Shown: positions 20,077 to 30,109 of the stretch, one piece after another | How the letters are laid out: each line of letters starts with the position of its first letter | Numbering within the stretch: the stretch's first letter is position 1 | DNA from: Glutinoglossum americanum | Lineage: Eukaryota > Ascomycota > Geoglossomycetes > Geoglossales > Geoglossaceae | Direction: 5' to 3' | Length of the DNA stretch: 35,771 nucleotides | Assembly: GCA_020080175.1 (NCBI GenBank) | Contig: JAGHQL010000203.1 | Span: 8,885 to 44,655 of the forward strand | The notes under the pieces: model-generated | What the model was told of the DNA's origin: nothing | Database searches by the model: none | The model's input: the letters and a program-made list of their open reading frames with translations, nothing else | Position numbers and translations under genes: made by a program

Positions 20077-21756
20077 ATGAGCTCTTTTTTTGCAGTCGTG
20101 GTGTTGTCCCTGCTACTGACAGTTTCAGCCGAAAGTTCCCAAGGACAACACATTGACTTCAGCCATTTCCAATTTCCTGAACCGCAGACAGAACTCCCAG
20201 TGTTCTCCCTTGGACCGTCGGTGCAATTTCCGTGGGCTGCGGTGAAGGACATTGTTCTAGCGACTGCAAAGAAACAGGAGGACTTTAAGGAAGTCGACAT
20301 CGGCAATGGCACTGCCCTTGTATCCGACGACCGTGTCGCAGCCAGACTGGACAGAGCTACTGGGGAGACCATCGTTTTCCCTAGGCTGAGTGATTTGAAG
20401 CCCGGATCTCAGTTCTCCTTTGATGCGGCCAAGGAATACCTTGATCAGGGGTCCGTCTTCCCTCCCGATGATACGCAGATTTCGCCTGTCCAAGGCCAGA
20501 GCATCTTCAACGCAGCAATCGATCGGAGCGGAAACCAGATGAATGTAACTAAGCCTGGAGTGTTCTTGTCCAACATCTACGTTCAGAGGAATATCACGGC
20601 GGGAGCAGCCCAATATTCGGTGTGTGGCCCTGGCTCCAAAGGCTCCTTTACCGTTGATTCGACTGGGAAGGTTGTCTCCGTATCCCATAGATGGCGTTCG
20701 GCCAAAAAGAGTGGATCCGGGTTGAAGGCTCTGCCTAAGAGCAACATCCAGGATGCCATCTTAACACAACTTGCAAAGGCACAGATCGCAAATGCAACAG
20801 TGGATAACCTCGAACTGTGCTATTACGACTCTGGAAAATCCTATATCCAACCTGTCTACCGTTTCCTTGCAACGCCAGGTACGACTCTTGCCGGTATTGA
20901 TGTTCAGCGCATTGTTGGATATGTCCCGGCTGTCGAAGGCCCTCCTGAGCAAGTGCCAGACCTCATCAGGACGGAGGGTGCTTCCAACCCCGGGCAAGCA
21001 CCCCTTTCCGGGTCTCAGTCGGGCCCATCGAACCTCAGGCGGCAGTCTGGTGCTCCCGTGGGATTTGTACGGTACATCATGCAAAACGACGACAACGTTC
21101 CTTTATGGCTCCAAGACTCGCAAGACTTCCTCAACGGCCTCAACATTGGCTCTGCAATGGCCAACTTCTTCTGCGTCTTAGGCCTCAAATTCTGCTCAGG
21201 GCTCGACAACGAGCAGTACTTCTGGTCCGAGCAGCGCTTCTTCACCAACGAAAACGACTTCTTTGTCGACAGCGCCCCACTCGCCTACCAAGAAAACCAC
21301 GGCAGTAACCATTTCTTCTGCACCGATACTAATGCGCAGGGCTGCGGAGGCGTGTCTATTACTAGTATTCCGAGCTCTGGCTACGGCGACGGGCAGAATA
21401 GGCTGCGCTACTGGATCAACCGCGCCTGCAGCTTCATCCCCGGCCCAGCTGATATGGACATCGTCAAGGCAGCTGATCCCTGGTGGAACGTGTTTGATGG
21501 CTTGCATGTCGCGTTGGGCTTCCGGGTGACCTCATGGTGCCGCGATGGGACGACGTTTCCAATCGGGCTAAATGCGGCGCTGGGCGTGGGCATGGTTTCG
21601 AGCTGGATGAGCACCGTCAATGATGCGGCGTGGTATCAAGGACTGCCTCACGGAGCTGCTTCGGCGATTGCGGTGTGCGGCCATTCGGACGATACGTTAT
21701 ATGATCGGCAGGACATTGGCAGGGCCAATTGTTTGGAGTTTTGGTATGTTAGTTGA
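20077..21756 (+). CDS. Secreted DUF6345-like protein with HG...AC pair
   Basis: 559 aa, one exon. I start at ATG 20077 because it opens a signal peptide (SFFAVVVLSLLLTVSA, cleavage near residue 18-22) and the upstream open stretch lacks an ATG. The mature protein has N-glycosylation sequons (NGT, NVT, NIT, NAT). The N-terminal half ends with LELCYYDSGK...QPVYRF; a polar linker follows (about 297-325). The C-terminal domain is Cys- and Trp-rich, with ENDFFVDSAPLAYQENHGSN (about 392-411), WINRAC (446-451) and FDGLHVALGFRVTSW (473-487). The last of these resembles the FDGLH..LGY motif I recall for DUF6345. H408-G409 followed by A450-C451 is the order seen in clan CD cysteine peptidases; catalysis is only a possibility. 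It is probably extracellular; the substrate is unknown. Confidence 0.75.
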   Translation: MSSFFAVVVLSLLLTVSAESSQGQHIDFSHFQFPEPQTELPVFSLGPSVQFPWAAVKDIVLATAKKQEDFKEVDIGNGTALVSDDRVAARLDRATGETIVFPRLSDLKPGSQFSFDAAKEYLDQGSVFPPDDTQISPVQGQSIFNAAIDRSGNQMNVTKPGVFLSNIYVQRNITAGAAQYSVCGPGSKGSFTVDSTGKVVSVSHRWRSAKKSGSGLKALPKSNIQDAILTQLAKAQIANATVDNLELCYYDSGKSYIQPVYRFLATPGTTLAGIDVQRIVGYVPAVEGPPEQVPDLIRTEGASNPGQAPLSGSQSGPSNLRRQSGAPVGFVRYIMQNDDNVPLWLQDSQDFLNGLNIGSAMANFFCVLGLKFCSGLDNEQYFWSEQRFFTNENDFFVDSAPLAYQENHGSNHFFCTDTNAQGCGGVSITSIPSSGYGDGQNRLRYWINRACSFIPGPADMDIVKAADPWWNVFDGLHVALGFRVTSWCRDGTTFPIGLNAALGVGMVSSWMSTVNDAAWYQGLPHGAASAIAVCGHSDDTLYDRQDIGRANCLEFWYVS

Positions 21757-22536
21757 TGGGATAAGCGGGATGGTGGATGCGTTCATTGCGGGATGTTGCC
21801 GATTAGGGCCGTCTTTTCTTTTGACACGAAGCCACGGCTCTCACGACAGCATATGCCTAGCATCGCATTATGCGGGCATTTCGGTCAACTGGTTGAGCTA
21901 TTTTTACTCCTTGCTTGTGAATGTGGCACTCAATGATCTGAGTTTATTCGCGGGAATAGAGTTGCTACACTCCCCCCATGATGGTATAGGTTTAGGAAAG
22001 GCTGAAGTTGAGCAGTTGGGTCGGGGTGGAGTCTGTGATACTTTATCTCTGGAGCTAGGCCCATTTTCATTGTGAAGTTCGCTGGGCTATATTTAGGGTG
22101 CAATGTTGGATGTACGAAGGATGAAGCAGTGTGGTATCAGACTTACCCGGCTCGCTGCTTAAAGCAACGCTGACCGGGTAAGGTACGAGTGGAAGATACG
22201 GATTTCTGTAACATTTCGGATTAAGATGAATCCCTTATATGCTATAATATATCTCAGATCTGGAAAGCATTGCAGTTTAACGGAGCTGGCAGTAACTAGG
22301 ATGAATAACCTAATGATTCACCAGCTGCTTCCGATATATGGTTGGCGAGAACGTCAACGACTAGGAGGTTGAGAGAGCTTGCGAAGCTCCGACAAGCTGC
22401 GGCTGTGATCTTCTCGATTTTATATTAGGCAGCAACTTGTAATTATTGATCAGGGTTATGATTGTGGAGATTTTTTTTTTATTCATCACATAACAAGTAA
22501 GCTATATAAAATTAAACCTTTAACCAGTAGGAGATC
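21757..22536. other. Convergent 3' spacer with a hairpin
   Basis: 780 bp between the convergent secreted-protein and membrane-protein genes. It holds both 3' UTRs, a perfect-arm hairpin at 22142-22182 and a T-run near 22472-22481. Open frames running on from 21757 are out of register with the gene and have no recognisable content. Confidence 0.55.
22142..22182. repeat. Hairpin: 9-bp inverted repeat with nested inner palindrome
   Basis: CTTACCCGG at 22142-22150 is answered by its exact reverse complement CCGGGTAAG at 22174-22182. The 23-bp interior contains GCTGCTTAAAGCAACGC, which nearly folds on itself again. It lies in the 3' spacer of two convergent genes. It could be a short foldback element or an RNA structure; there is no second copy in the window. 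Confidence 0.7.
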
Positions 22537-24777
22537 CTAACCCTCCTGACGCGGGAAAAACTCCACCTTCCCCATGTCATCGTGGCTCACTATGACCTCA
22601 ACTCGCGCCCAATCAGACTCCTTTTCCAGGCCATCAAATTCCCCTTGGGGCGAATATTTCATAGCTGCTGCAAGGAATTTGAGAGTCGATCTTCGCCTGG
22701 AGGTAAAAAAGAACCCGATCGCGACGCGCAAGAGCACGCAGAGGCAGCCAAAAAGGGAAACGGCGGCGCCCAATTTGAAGGTGTGCGATTCGTGCCCATA
22801 TGACCAGACACGGAGGCTCCGGGAGACTGGCAGTGGCGGGTGTGATGGGTCGGTGGTGTGTGCTGAAGACTCGGTAACGTTAATGGTGGTGAAGTCAACT
22901 AGAGACACGGCATGAAGGGAGACGAGATAGTGTTGGGAAAAGAACGGATCCATGTCTGGGTCGGGAATGAGAGCTGTATCGTTGAGCGTCGCCGGTGGTT
23001 GGCTGTTAGCGGCCGCCTTGAATGTGCGCACGGAATTCAAGGCTGCCGCTCGATCGCCGTCTACGGTGCCAGATCTGGGTACTGCCCATGCCGCAAGTAT
23101 CCAGTCAGGGTGCAGTTGGATGGTGTCTTGCCGTCCACCACCTTGAACACTGGGTGCATTTAGTGTAACAAGGCCAAGAGTGTTGGCGTCCGGGGACACA
23201 TCGATGACATAATCCAAGGTTGTAACGTTCACAATATTGAGGCACCAAACTGTAGCGTTCGAGCCTAATAGACTTGGTGAACTGTATTCGACGAGCTGCA
23301 GATTTCCGGGATCCTCTGTCACGTCAGAGGGAGGATTGGCGGAGAACATGATGTCCCAATCACAAGACTGAGCGCTTTCAGTGGGTGAGGCGCACGATAG
23401 GGAGGACCCATTAAGAAAGATGCCTCCAAGCACCGAATATACATCGACAGACACATTTCCAGTTGAGTGTATATCGGCGTTCCCAATCGAGAACTGTGAA
23501 TGCGCGAAACCGGCTTCATTCCAGCCCTCACCAGTGCGAAAGCATTCAACCGCATAGTCACCCACAACGAAGGTGTAATTATAACAGCGTACCGACTTGG
23601 TATCTGAGAGCGCTATTTCTGCGACATTTGCTCTGTTGCAGAAGCTACTCAACCCCATACTCGGTCCTTTGCGAAACAACTTGACATCGAGAGCGTTTCT
23701 GTAGGAGTCGAAAAGACCTCGGTCTATACTTCGGCCAGCATTTTGAGTAGCAAAGGAAACTGCATCCTCGAAAGTCTGGTTAATGCCTTGAGAAGCCTGA
23801 TATACAACATAATCGTTAGACACATCTCTCAACACCTGGCGATTTGGAACCCAGACAGCACCATTCACGTCGGTCAAATTGTAGGCGAACGATAACCCGC
23901 TTTCTCCTCCGAGTGAGGTCTGTGTACTGTATTCTCTGCTTAACTCTTCGTAGTTGAACAATGAGATAGAGGAATGCGCATCTAAGCTCGACGAGTAGTA
24001 GCCTGTGCACGTATAATCTCCATTGCTAAGGGATGAGGCATTGCAGCCAGGCGCAATCGCCGGATTCGCTGGAGGGTCGGACGATGCCATACGTCCAAAC
24101 CTCTGTGATATAGGATAGTCGATCTGCGACCACCCGAGAGTTGGAAGGACAAGGACAGCCGTAGAAGGCCCCATCAGATTGCAAGCGATGCATAGCACGG
24201 TAGCGAGGAGTACAAAAGCAAAGAGCCAAAACCTCCGTGCGCGACCTCCACGATGTCCGTGGCGAAAGAGACCCGACGGACCCCAGAAGGTGCTCTCAAA
24301 AAGAGTTAAAATGTCGCCGAATTCCGCGTGCGTCATCAAATATCCGATTGGAAGCCCGCCAATCTTGAGAGCCAGCAGGATGGTCAAGTCATAGATCAAG
24401 CTAGCAGCAATGATGGTGAACCAGACCTCCAACCCTTTGGCCACAAACTGGAGCCCTCCCAAAATTTCGTGGTCCCTCTTATCCAGCCTCTTCGCCCTTT
24501 CGGCTGTATCAGGTCCATCCGTGCTTAGTAGATCTATATAGCAGCCATCCTTGCGGAGCTTAAGACGACAGCCGACGCCAGCGCCCACAACCCAACTATT
24601 GAAGTTCAAGATGAGCAGAATGACGATCGGGACAATCCACGCGAGACAGAACAGATCGAATGCGATCCTGCCAGCGAAAGACCCCAATCGGGATGGCCTC
24701 CTGGCCGGGCTGGATTCGGTCTCTTCATCCTTGGGCTCTTCGCGACCTGCGATGAGCGGACCAGCCCATTCGCCCAT
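22537..24777 (-). CDS. Four-helix membrane protein with large glycosylated ectodomain
   Basis: 746 aa, one exon, starting at an ATG. It has an acidic cytosolic N-terminus, then hydrophobic helices at about residues 38-60, 119-139 and 182-203. A region of about 460 residues follows, rich in N-x-S/T sequons (for example NASS, NLT, NQT, NYT, NVS, NGS, NAT, NVT, NDT) and cysteines, so it is extracytosolic. A fourth helix (about 669-691) precedes a basic FTSRRRS stop-transfer and a 50-residue acidic tail. This layout is common in uncharacterised Pezizomycotina surface proteins; I cannot name a family. There is no transporter or enzyme motif. A sensor or adhesion role is conceivable but only guesswork. 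Confidence 0.78.
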   Translation of the reverse strand: MGEWAGPLIAGREEPKDEETESSPARRPSRLGSFAGRIAFDLFCLAWIVPIVILLILNFNSWVVGAGVGCRLKLRKDGCYIDLLSTDGPDTAERAKRLDKRDHEILGGLQFVAKGLEVWFTIIAASLIYDLTILLALKIGGLPIGYLMTHAEFGDILTLFESTFWGPSGLFRHGHRGGRARRFWLFAFVLLATVLCIACNLMGPSTAVLVLPTLGWSQIDYPISQRFGRMASSDPPANPAIAPGCNASSLSNGDYTCTGYYSSSLDAHSSISLFNYEELSREYSTQTSLGGESGLSFAYNLTDVNGAVWVPNRQVLRDVSNDYVVYQASQGINQTFEDAVSFATQNAGRSIDRGLFDSYRNALDVKLFRKGPSMGLSSFCNRANVAEIALSDTKSVRCYNYTFVVGDYAVECFRTGEGWNEAGFAHSQFSIGNADIHSTGNVSVDVYSVLGGIFLNGSSLSCASPTESAQSCDWDIMFSANPPSDVTEDPGNLQLVEYSSPSLLGSNATVWCLNIVNVTTLDYVIDVSPDANTLGLVTLNAPSVQGGGRQDTIQLHPDWILAAWAVPRSGTVDGDRAAALNSVRTFKAAANSQPPATLNDTALIPDPDMDPFFSQHYLVSLHAVSLVDFTTINVTESSAHTTDPSHPPLPVSRSLRVWSYGHESHTFKLGAAVSLFGCLCVLLRVAIGFFFTSRRRSTLKFLAAAMKYSPQGEFDGLEKESDWARVEVIVSHDDMGKVEFFPRQEG

Positions 24778-25110
24778 GGGTTCTAGCTCCCGTGTATCGG
24801 GCCCTGAAATTTAGGATATGGACGACGAGCGAGCGATCTCAAGAGGAGGTTTAGAATGCAGGCGAGGTCGAGAAACCCATCTACCATCTAAACCACTCGC
24901 ACGATGGAGCGGGGAACGACGCTAAATATAAGGAGCACTGGGGGATAAAAACAGGCAATAGCATTTGGGAGGGTGTAGGCACGATTTGCGACTTTAAAAA
25001 AAAAAAAAACCATGCCTTATCATCAAATGAGGGGGGGACGCCCAGTCTCGTCAACCCCGCGATACACCATTGGTTTGGAGGCTGATTAAACGAACGTGAG
25101 CGGGACTGAT

Positions 25111-25170
25111 CCAAGAGGCGCTCATCCAAGAGGCGCTCACCCAAGGGACGCTCAACCAACAGGCGCCCAG
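25111..25170 (+). repeat. Tandem repeat, four 15-bp units
   Basis: Four units of CCAAGAGGCGCTCAT type start at 25111, 25126, 25141 and 25156. The first two differ at one base and the later two at three or four; a fifth partial unit begins CCAATGG at 25171. In the plus-strand frame the period is five codons (H-P-R-G-A), so the array keeps a frame open whether or not it is translated. Confidence 0.9.
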
Positions 25171-26191
25171 CCAATGGCTGTGCCAAGCACGAAGGCTGAG
25201 CTGAGCCCGGGATCAAGCTTTGACCAAGCCTCGCCTGGCCTCCCTCTTATTATAGATCGTAACAAGGTTTTGGCGGGAGAACTGCACAAGAGACAGATGT
25301 TGCCCGTCTCTCGATGGAACGAACAGACGACGCGCAGCCTATCACCCTCCTCTGAGTCCTTGCACTGCCAACAGCGGCTTCTGCACAGCCCTGCCATCTG
25401 TCCAGCTGACACCCAGCCGGTCAGATCTGGCCCGACCCCGCTTTCAGCAGAACGATGCAGCCCGTTTGGGACCGACATGAGAGCGGCTGACGCAGGAAGG
25501 GCGGGAACGGAAGAGGAAGCAACGACAGAGGGAATCAAACCCGCCGGAGAAGCAGAATCCGCAAGGTTTGCCGGCGCGATGTGGTTTGAAGAGAAGGGGC
25601 AGAAGAGGAGTGCTGGCGCGTCGCTAGGCTATCGATTTGGCGGACTTCCCTAACGATGGTAGATGGTAGACGGTATGTACCGGAGTCGCGGAGTGGGTCA
25701 CTCTCAGCTATATCTTGTTGAGCCCTCGGTGCGCGACGTGCGCCAAGTGAAATTGGTCTGTCCCCGGTATATTCTGTGCTGTCAGTTCCGCGACTCTGTT
25801 ATCCTTGTACAGTACATGCATACAACACATGCGACTGATACTGTAACGTCTTACCGTCTCGGTTATCACGCCTTTCAGAGCGTCTCTCATATATACTGTG
25901 CATAACCGGCCTCTCCATATTCAGATGTCCGCTTACGCACCCTTCCTACAGTCTGGGGTATAAGTTTTAATACACTTGCGAAGCGAAAATCTATTAAAAC
26001 CTATGACCTGGTACTGTATTCATTGCAAAGACTATGCATTTTCCCCGCGGGGAAATATTTTTTTTTCTTGCACTGAGAGATCCGCTGAATTTAACACGGT
26101 AAATCCTAGAGGACCTGGGGATCTCAGATTAAGCGAGAGGGCTCTATATGAAAGCTGCTTTGTGTTTACTTCTTGCTTGACCTGTAAAGTA

Positions 26192-26420
26192 TGAGAGCTG
26201 CCACACTATGCTGTTCCGTTGCCGGGTGCCCGAAAAGCCTCCGGCCACCGTCCCGACCAATTACCCCTTTCTACCATATACGGACTCCGTGAGTTCGTAT
26301 GTTATATAGCGGTCAATTCAATTCAATTCAAATAGTTCTAAACTAATTACGTGCCTACATGCACTGAGTGTTTGTTGGCCCCCGCGAACCATTCTGCCAA
26401 TTGAAGCATAACCACCAACA
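26192..26420 (-). repeat. LTR-like dispersed repeat, copy 2
   Basis: On the plus strand it runs from ATGAGAGCTGCCACACTATG to GAAGCATAACCACCAACA. On the minus strand it therefore starts TGTTGGTGGTTATGC and contains a TATATAAC promoter-like block. It shares ordered blocks with copies 1 and 3, and about 45 bp of further similarity lies beyond 26192 (CTCTATATGAAAGCTGCTTT). There are no clear target-site duplications and no internal coding region next to it, so it is most simply an old solo LTR or LTR fragment. Confidence 0.65.
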
Positions 26421-26909
26421 GATTTCCTTCTAGCCGCACGACGGAGATCGGCCACCAGTCACCTCTGTATTTTACAATTTAAAGGAAGATTCTCCTTCTT
26501 AACCATTATGGTGCGACGTAAGTGTTTACTATTATCGGAAATCGCGAAGGGAGTGTATTACCGGAGATGTGACTCGATGGTGTGCTTCCATGACTTGCTT
26601 GCGATATTCAGTTGGCGCCATAGGGAGAATAAGGGACTCCTCGTTTTCGTGCAAGTAGTGGGATTGAGTACCGAGTTTCGAATAGATAACAGTTGCTCAA
26701 TTAACTGACTACAAGACAGACCGGCTCTTGCCGGTAGTGAGCCGGCCGAACAGAGGTTATTCAACACGGAAACGAGAGGCAAAAAGGATATATGTCATTC
26801 CTAGAGCCTCTATGATATATTAGGTGATCATATCATGTACGCCTCTGGACGGTATGCCCTCTCAAGCTTACTACAGAGTCCTCTTGCCGACAAAACCGCT
26901 GCGACTTGG

Positions 26910-29121
26910 CTACCTCCCATTGCCAACCGCCTGCAATGGTATGGCGTTTTCTCTACCGCCACTGTCTCCACTTTCTCCTTCATCAAAAGAAGGTCCTTTA
27001 GCCAGCTGTCTACGTATCCGTTCCTTCCGGAGAGCAGTGACCCGCAAGTATATTGCGAACGCTATCGCGGTCGAAGGTACTGAGAGCACTACCCAGAGCC
27101 AGAAGCGGGTGGCTGTAGTTAAATAGGGGTTTGTGCTGAAGAAAGGCATGGAGAGGAGGGCCTAAGCGGGTCAGTTTAATAAACACGAAATAAGAAACAT
27201 AGTCAGGGGGTGAGTCGGCCCTACAGCATATGCGGTGCCAGGCAGGAAAAACATCGTGAGAATGGCAATCTATTAAATGGGTGTTAGAGAGTCAGATCTC
27301 GAATCAAGAGAGACAGATGTGTACCGTCTTCATGGCGATACTGTCCTCTTTCATGCTCGCTGTTAGCTCTTGCGACTGGAAGGCGAGTTGCTGCGTCAAT
27401 TTTGCGTCCTGTTGGGCCGCCTGGAGAATAGCTTGCATCGTCTTGTCGTTTGTGACCTGTATTTGGTTGAATAGCTAAGGAGAAATGAGTCCTCCATCAC
27501 GCCTCGGGGTCTGCGGACAGAAAATCTACTAACCAATGCGAGTATGTTCTTGATCTTGCTCTCGAGCTCCTTGCCAAAATTACGCACGGCTCTGAGGTGA
27601 GAAATTATCTGCTCGAAGCCCAGCTTTGCGCGATTCCACTCATGTGCGACGCTTGCAGTCCTCTCGTTATCTGCCATGTCTACGAGGGAGATTGACCTCT
27701 CGTGCCGCGACGAGAGTTCAAGGACGATGTCTTCTATCCGTCCGAGCTCGGAGCCGTAGCGGTGGAGATGTGCCGCCATAACGTGCAGCGCCTTGTTGAT
27801 ACCCGTGCTCAAGTCTGAGGAAGTCAAGGAGTTGAGGGTGTCCATTTCCTCTTGGAGGCGCTTTTCCTGCAGATGACTATTAGGATTCGGAAACCTTTGT
27901 GTGAAGGAGAGGGAGCAAGCAGTATACATGCGCAATTAGTTGGTGGTTGAAACTCAGTAACACGTTGTTCCACCAGCGCACAACGGTGGAGAGATATATT
28001 AAGTGCACAAAAAATGGCTCCACCTTCGCATCTGTATCACCACGAGACTTGATCGCTTCCTTGATCCTTCCAATCGGCTCTTCAACGATCTGGCTCCAGC
28101 GTCCATCTTGGAAGTTGACGATGATGGCCGTAGTTTGCCCAGCGCTGGAGTCGCATCGCACCAAAAGGCCGATGTGGGACCCACGTATGTCAACACGGGC
28201 ATCGGATAGATGAATATAATGAAACGGGTCCATCTGGTTGTTACCAGCGGTGCTTTTTGTGTGGACTCGAGCATCGTCCTTGCAAGGCACCTGAACGCGG
28301 ACAGGAAGGAGACACCAGTGATCCCATGTCGAATTTGGCGTACCGAGACCGGAAAGGTCACGGAAGCCGGTACCACAGGTCTGGTAATGGCGGCAAAGAG
28401 CGGCGGTAAACGCGGCAGGGATCTCGAACCGCGAAATCAGAGAGCGAAAGGCTGTCGGACTTATGCGTAGCTTTCTAGCATCCTCGGGGATGGGGATTTT
28501 GCTGGATCTAACGAGGAAGCGGGAGATCGAGCTAAGGTTGTCAGCTGGGCGAGAAGGAAGAGAGAGAATGTGAAGTTGGTTCTTACAACAATTCGAAGGC
28601 CTTTGCGCTGTCTTCCTGTCATTTGGAAGCGCATCTTAGTAAGTCTGCACAATTGATATTGACATTGTTTCACAGGGATCTCTTGCCCCGAGCACCTGCT
28701 GGAGCTGGGTTTCATTTAAGTGCGCCTCTTGGTTCTCTGGTAATCACGTCAGTAATTCGATAATCCCGATCTCACGCCCTGCAGCGGATGCACCTACGAG
28801 ACCACTTGCTAGCACAACGCAGCGTATAGACTTCGGTATCATTCGACAACTGGTCCCTCTCGAAGTCCCTAAGCGCGTAACGTATGTCGTGCGCGTAGTC
28901 CCTGGAGGATAGGCTTAGCCATCCGGCATGTTGGAGCAAAGTGAAGCATTAGAAATAGCATCTCACAGATCTGGAACATAGCCCGGCGAATTGATTGGCC
29001 ACTGCAGCTCGCGCGACCGACTTGACGACCTTGACGATGACTCGCCAATTCTCGAGGCATCATCAGGCCGCAATAACCCACGATAGCCATGCGGAGGAGC
29101 CGCTTCTGAGCCCGAATTCAT
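26910..29121 (-). CDS. Fungal CorA-like two-helix membrane protein (nine exons)
   Basis: Exons read 29121-28967, 28901-28798, 28736-28696, 28615-28587, 28531-27928, 27866-27534, 27474-27325, 27269-27225 and 27161-26910: 1713 nt, 570 aa, every junction in phase. The introns of 55-80 bp mostly have CTAAC/CTGAC/CTAAT-type branch sites. The family is a Pezizomycotina CorA-like group annotated as Mg2+/Zn2+ transporter-like. Markers are DHWCLLPVRVQV, NQMDPFHYIHLSDARVDIRG, TAIIVNFQDGRW and VRWWNN, then a coiled stalk with INKALHVMAAHLHRYGSEL. Two C-terminal helices are at about 473-495 (IAILTMFFLPGT and on) and 507-526. A canonical GMN is absent, so ion transport is not assured. Exon 4 is a 29-nt microexon. 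Exon 3-5 junctions are least sure: an alternative start inside exon 3 with different acceptors also stays in phase. Confidence 0.85.
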
Positions 29122-29311
29122 CGCTTGGTTTCAAGATGTTGCACAAGAGTGGCTATGGGCTTTGGCTGCGGGAAGCGCGTCTTGGCGGTAAAGTACGACA
29201 GAAATCCGTGTATTGCTCACCCAATCATCGAGTATTAATGCAAATTTTATTTCATGGTGTTCGAAGGGATAGAGAACTTTATAGTAATGACAGCCCGGGC
29301 AGCAAAGATAT
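29122..29311. promoter_or_regulatory. Short spacer holding the CorA-like gene's promoter
   Basis: Only 190 bp separate the stop of the 144-aa gene (29312) from the CorA-like ATG (29121), both on the minus strand. The terminator of one and the promoter of the other must overlap here, unless the pair is transcribed together. The sequence is AT-rich around 29230-29290, with no obvious TATA box. Confidence 0.4.
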
Positions 29312-29871
29312 CTAAACTGCCCTCTCAAGTAGCCCAATAGCAACACGCAGCCTTCCTTCCTTCTCCAGACGGTCCCCAGCTACGCTCAGTTCTAACTGAC
29401 GGAGGATGACGCCGAGATTTGCATCTATAAGCCATTTTCCGGTCACTAATAGCTCATAACTGTGAATATTTATAAAATAACTTACTAGAGAGGTCTGGGA
29501 TATCTGCGGGAGTCGCTGGGAAGTTAGGAAGCGGTGTGTTGTCCACATACGAGTGCAGTACCGCAAGATGCTGGTCAGGGTGAGTGACACTGCTATTTTG
29601 GAGCCTAGAAATGTTGTTTACTCTTCTGTCCCAAGTCAAGTTAAAGTTAATAAGTACAAGTTCTCGAATCAATGGTTATGGGTCTATACTCTGCTTTCAA
29701 CTCTGCTTTCAAGCTTTGTTCAAAGCGGTCGAATCTCTGGTTAATCCGCTGAATCTCCTCCAAGACGGCGGCAAGCCCACCGATCGCCGTGTTGCCCATG
29801 AGAGCAACTTGGTCGCCGAATTGGTGAACATATTGTGCCGCGACAGCGAAATCTGGTTGTTGGTTTGCCAT
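29312..29871 (-). CDS. Fungal orphan-family 144-aa protein
   Basis: Three exons, 29871-29690, 29625-29486 and 29424-29312, total 435 nt (144 aa), all in phase; introns are 64 and 61 bp. It opens MANQQPDFAVAAQYVHQFGD and continues with a short coiled helix (EEIQRINQRFDRFEQSLKAE), then RLQNSSVTHPDQHLAVLHS and NTPLPNFPATPADIPDLS. It ends RLRVAIGLLERAV. I recall this pattern (N-x-P-x-x-N-F-P-A-T-P-A-D-I) from many small Pezizomycotina proteins of unknown function, often multicopy. There is no signal peptide, membrane helix or catalytic motif. It lies 190 bp upstream of the CorA-like gene on the same strand and is divergent from the repeat-protein gene across 238 bp. Confidence 0.8.
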
Positions 29872-30109
29872 AGTGGGTATTGCTGAAGAAAGAAGCAGGG
29901 CGGAAGTCGCTACGGATTTCTGTTTTCTTGGCCTCCCCACCCAGGCAATGAGGCTGAGTAACTGAGCGACTGAGCCTCTGTCGGGCACGAGGCTGAATAT
30001 GGGTGGCTATGAGCAACACGCCGATTATATACTCAACCTGAAATGGAAAGATATTTCACACAAGCCTTCCCTCTCCTAACCACTGAGTTTAAAAGTCTGC
30101 TCCACGAAG

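Larger units (their letters stand above)
24778..26909. other. 2.1-kb repeat-rich spacer
   Basis: Upstream of the membrane-protein gene and downstream of the CorA-like gene. From left to right: membrane-protein promoter; an A-run near 24996-25009; a 15-bp tandem array (25111-25170); a GC-rich open stretch to 25653 that I do not accept as a gene; AT-rich unique sequence; an LTR-like repeat (26192-26420) containing an AATTC microsatellite (about 26314-26331). Around 26700-26766 there is an ACCGGC/GCCGGT hairpin and a TGTTGAATAACC end (minus strand), which resembles another LTR edge. Confidence 0.5.

Noticed and set aside
25096-25653. 185-codon open stretch on the plus strand as a gene
   Set aside because: It opens on a GTG, the first 26 codons are a 15-bp tandem repeat, the opposite strand is also largely open, and the content matches no family. 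Kept only as a finding to test.
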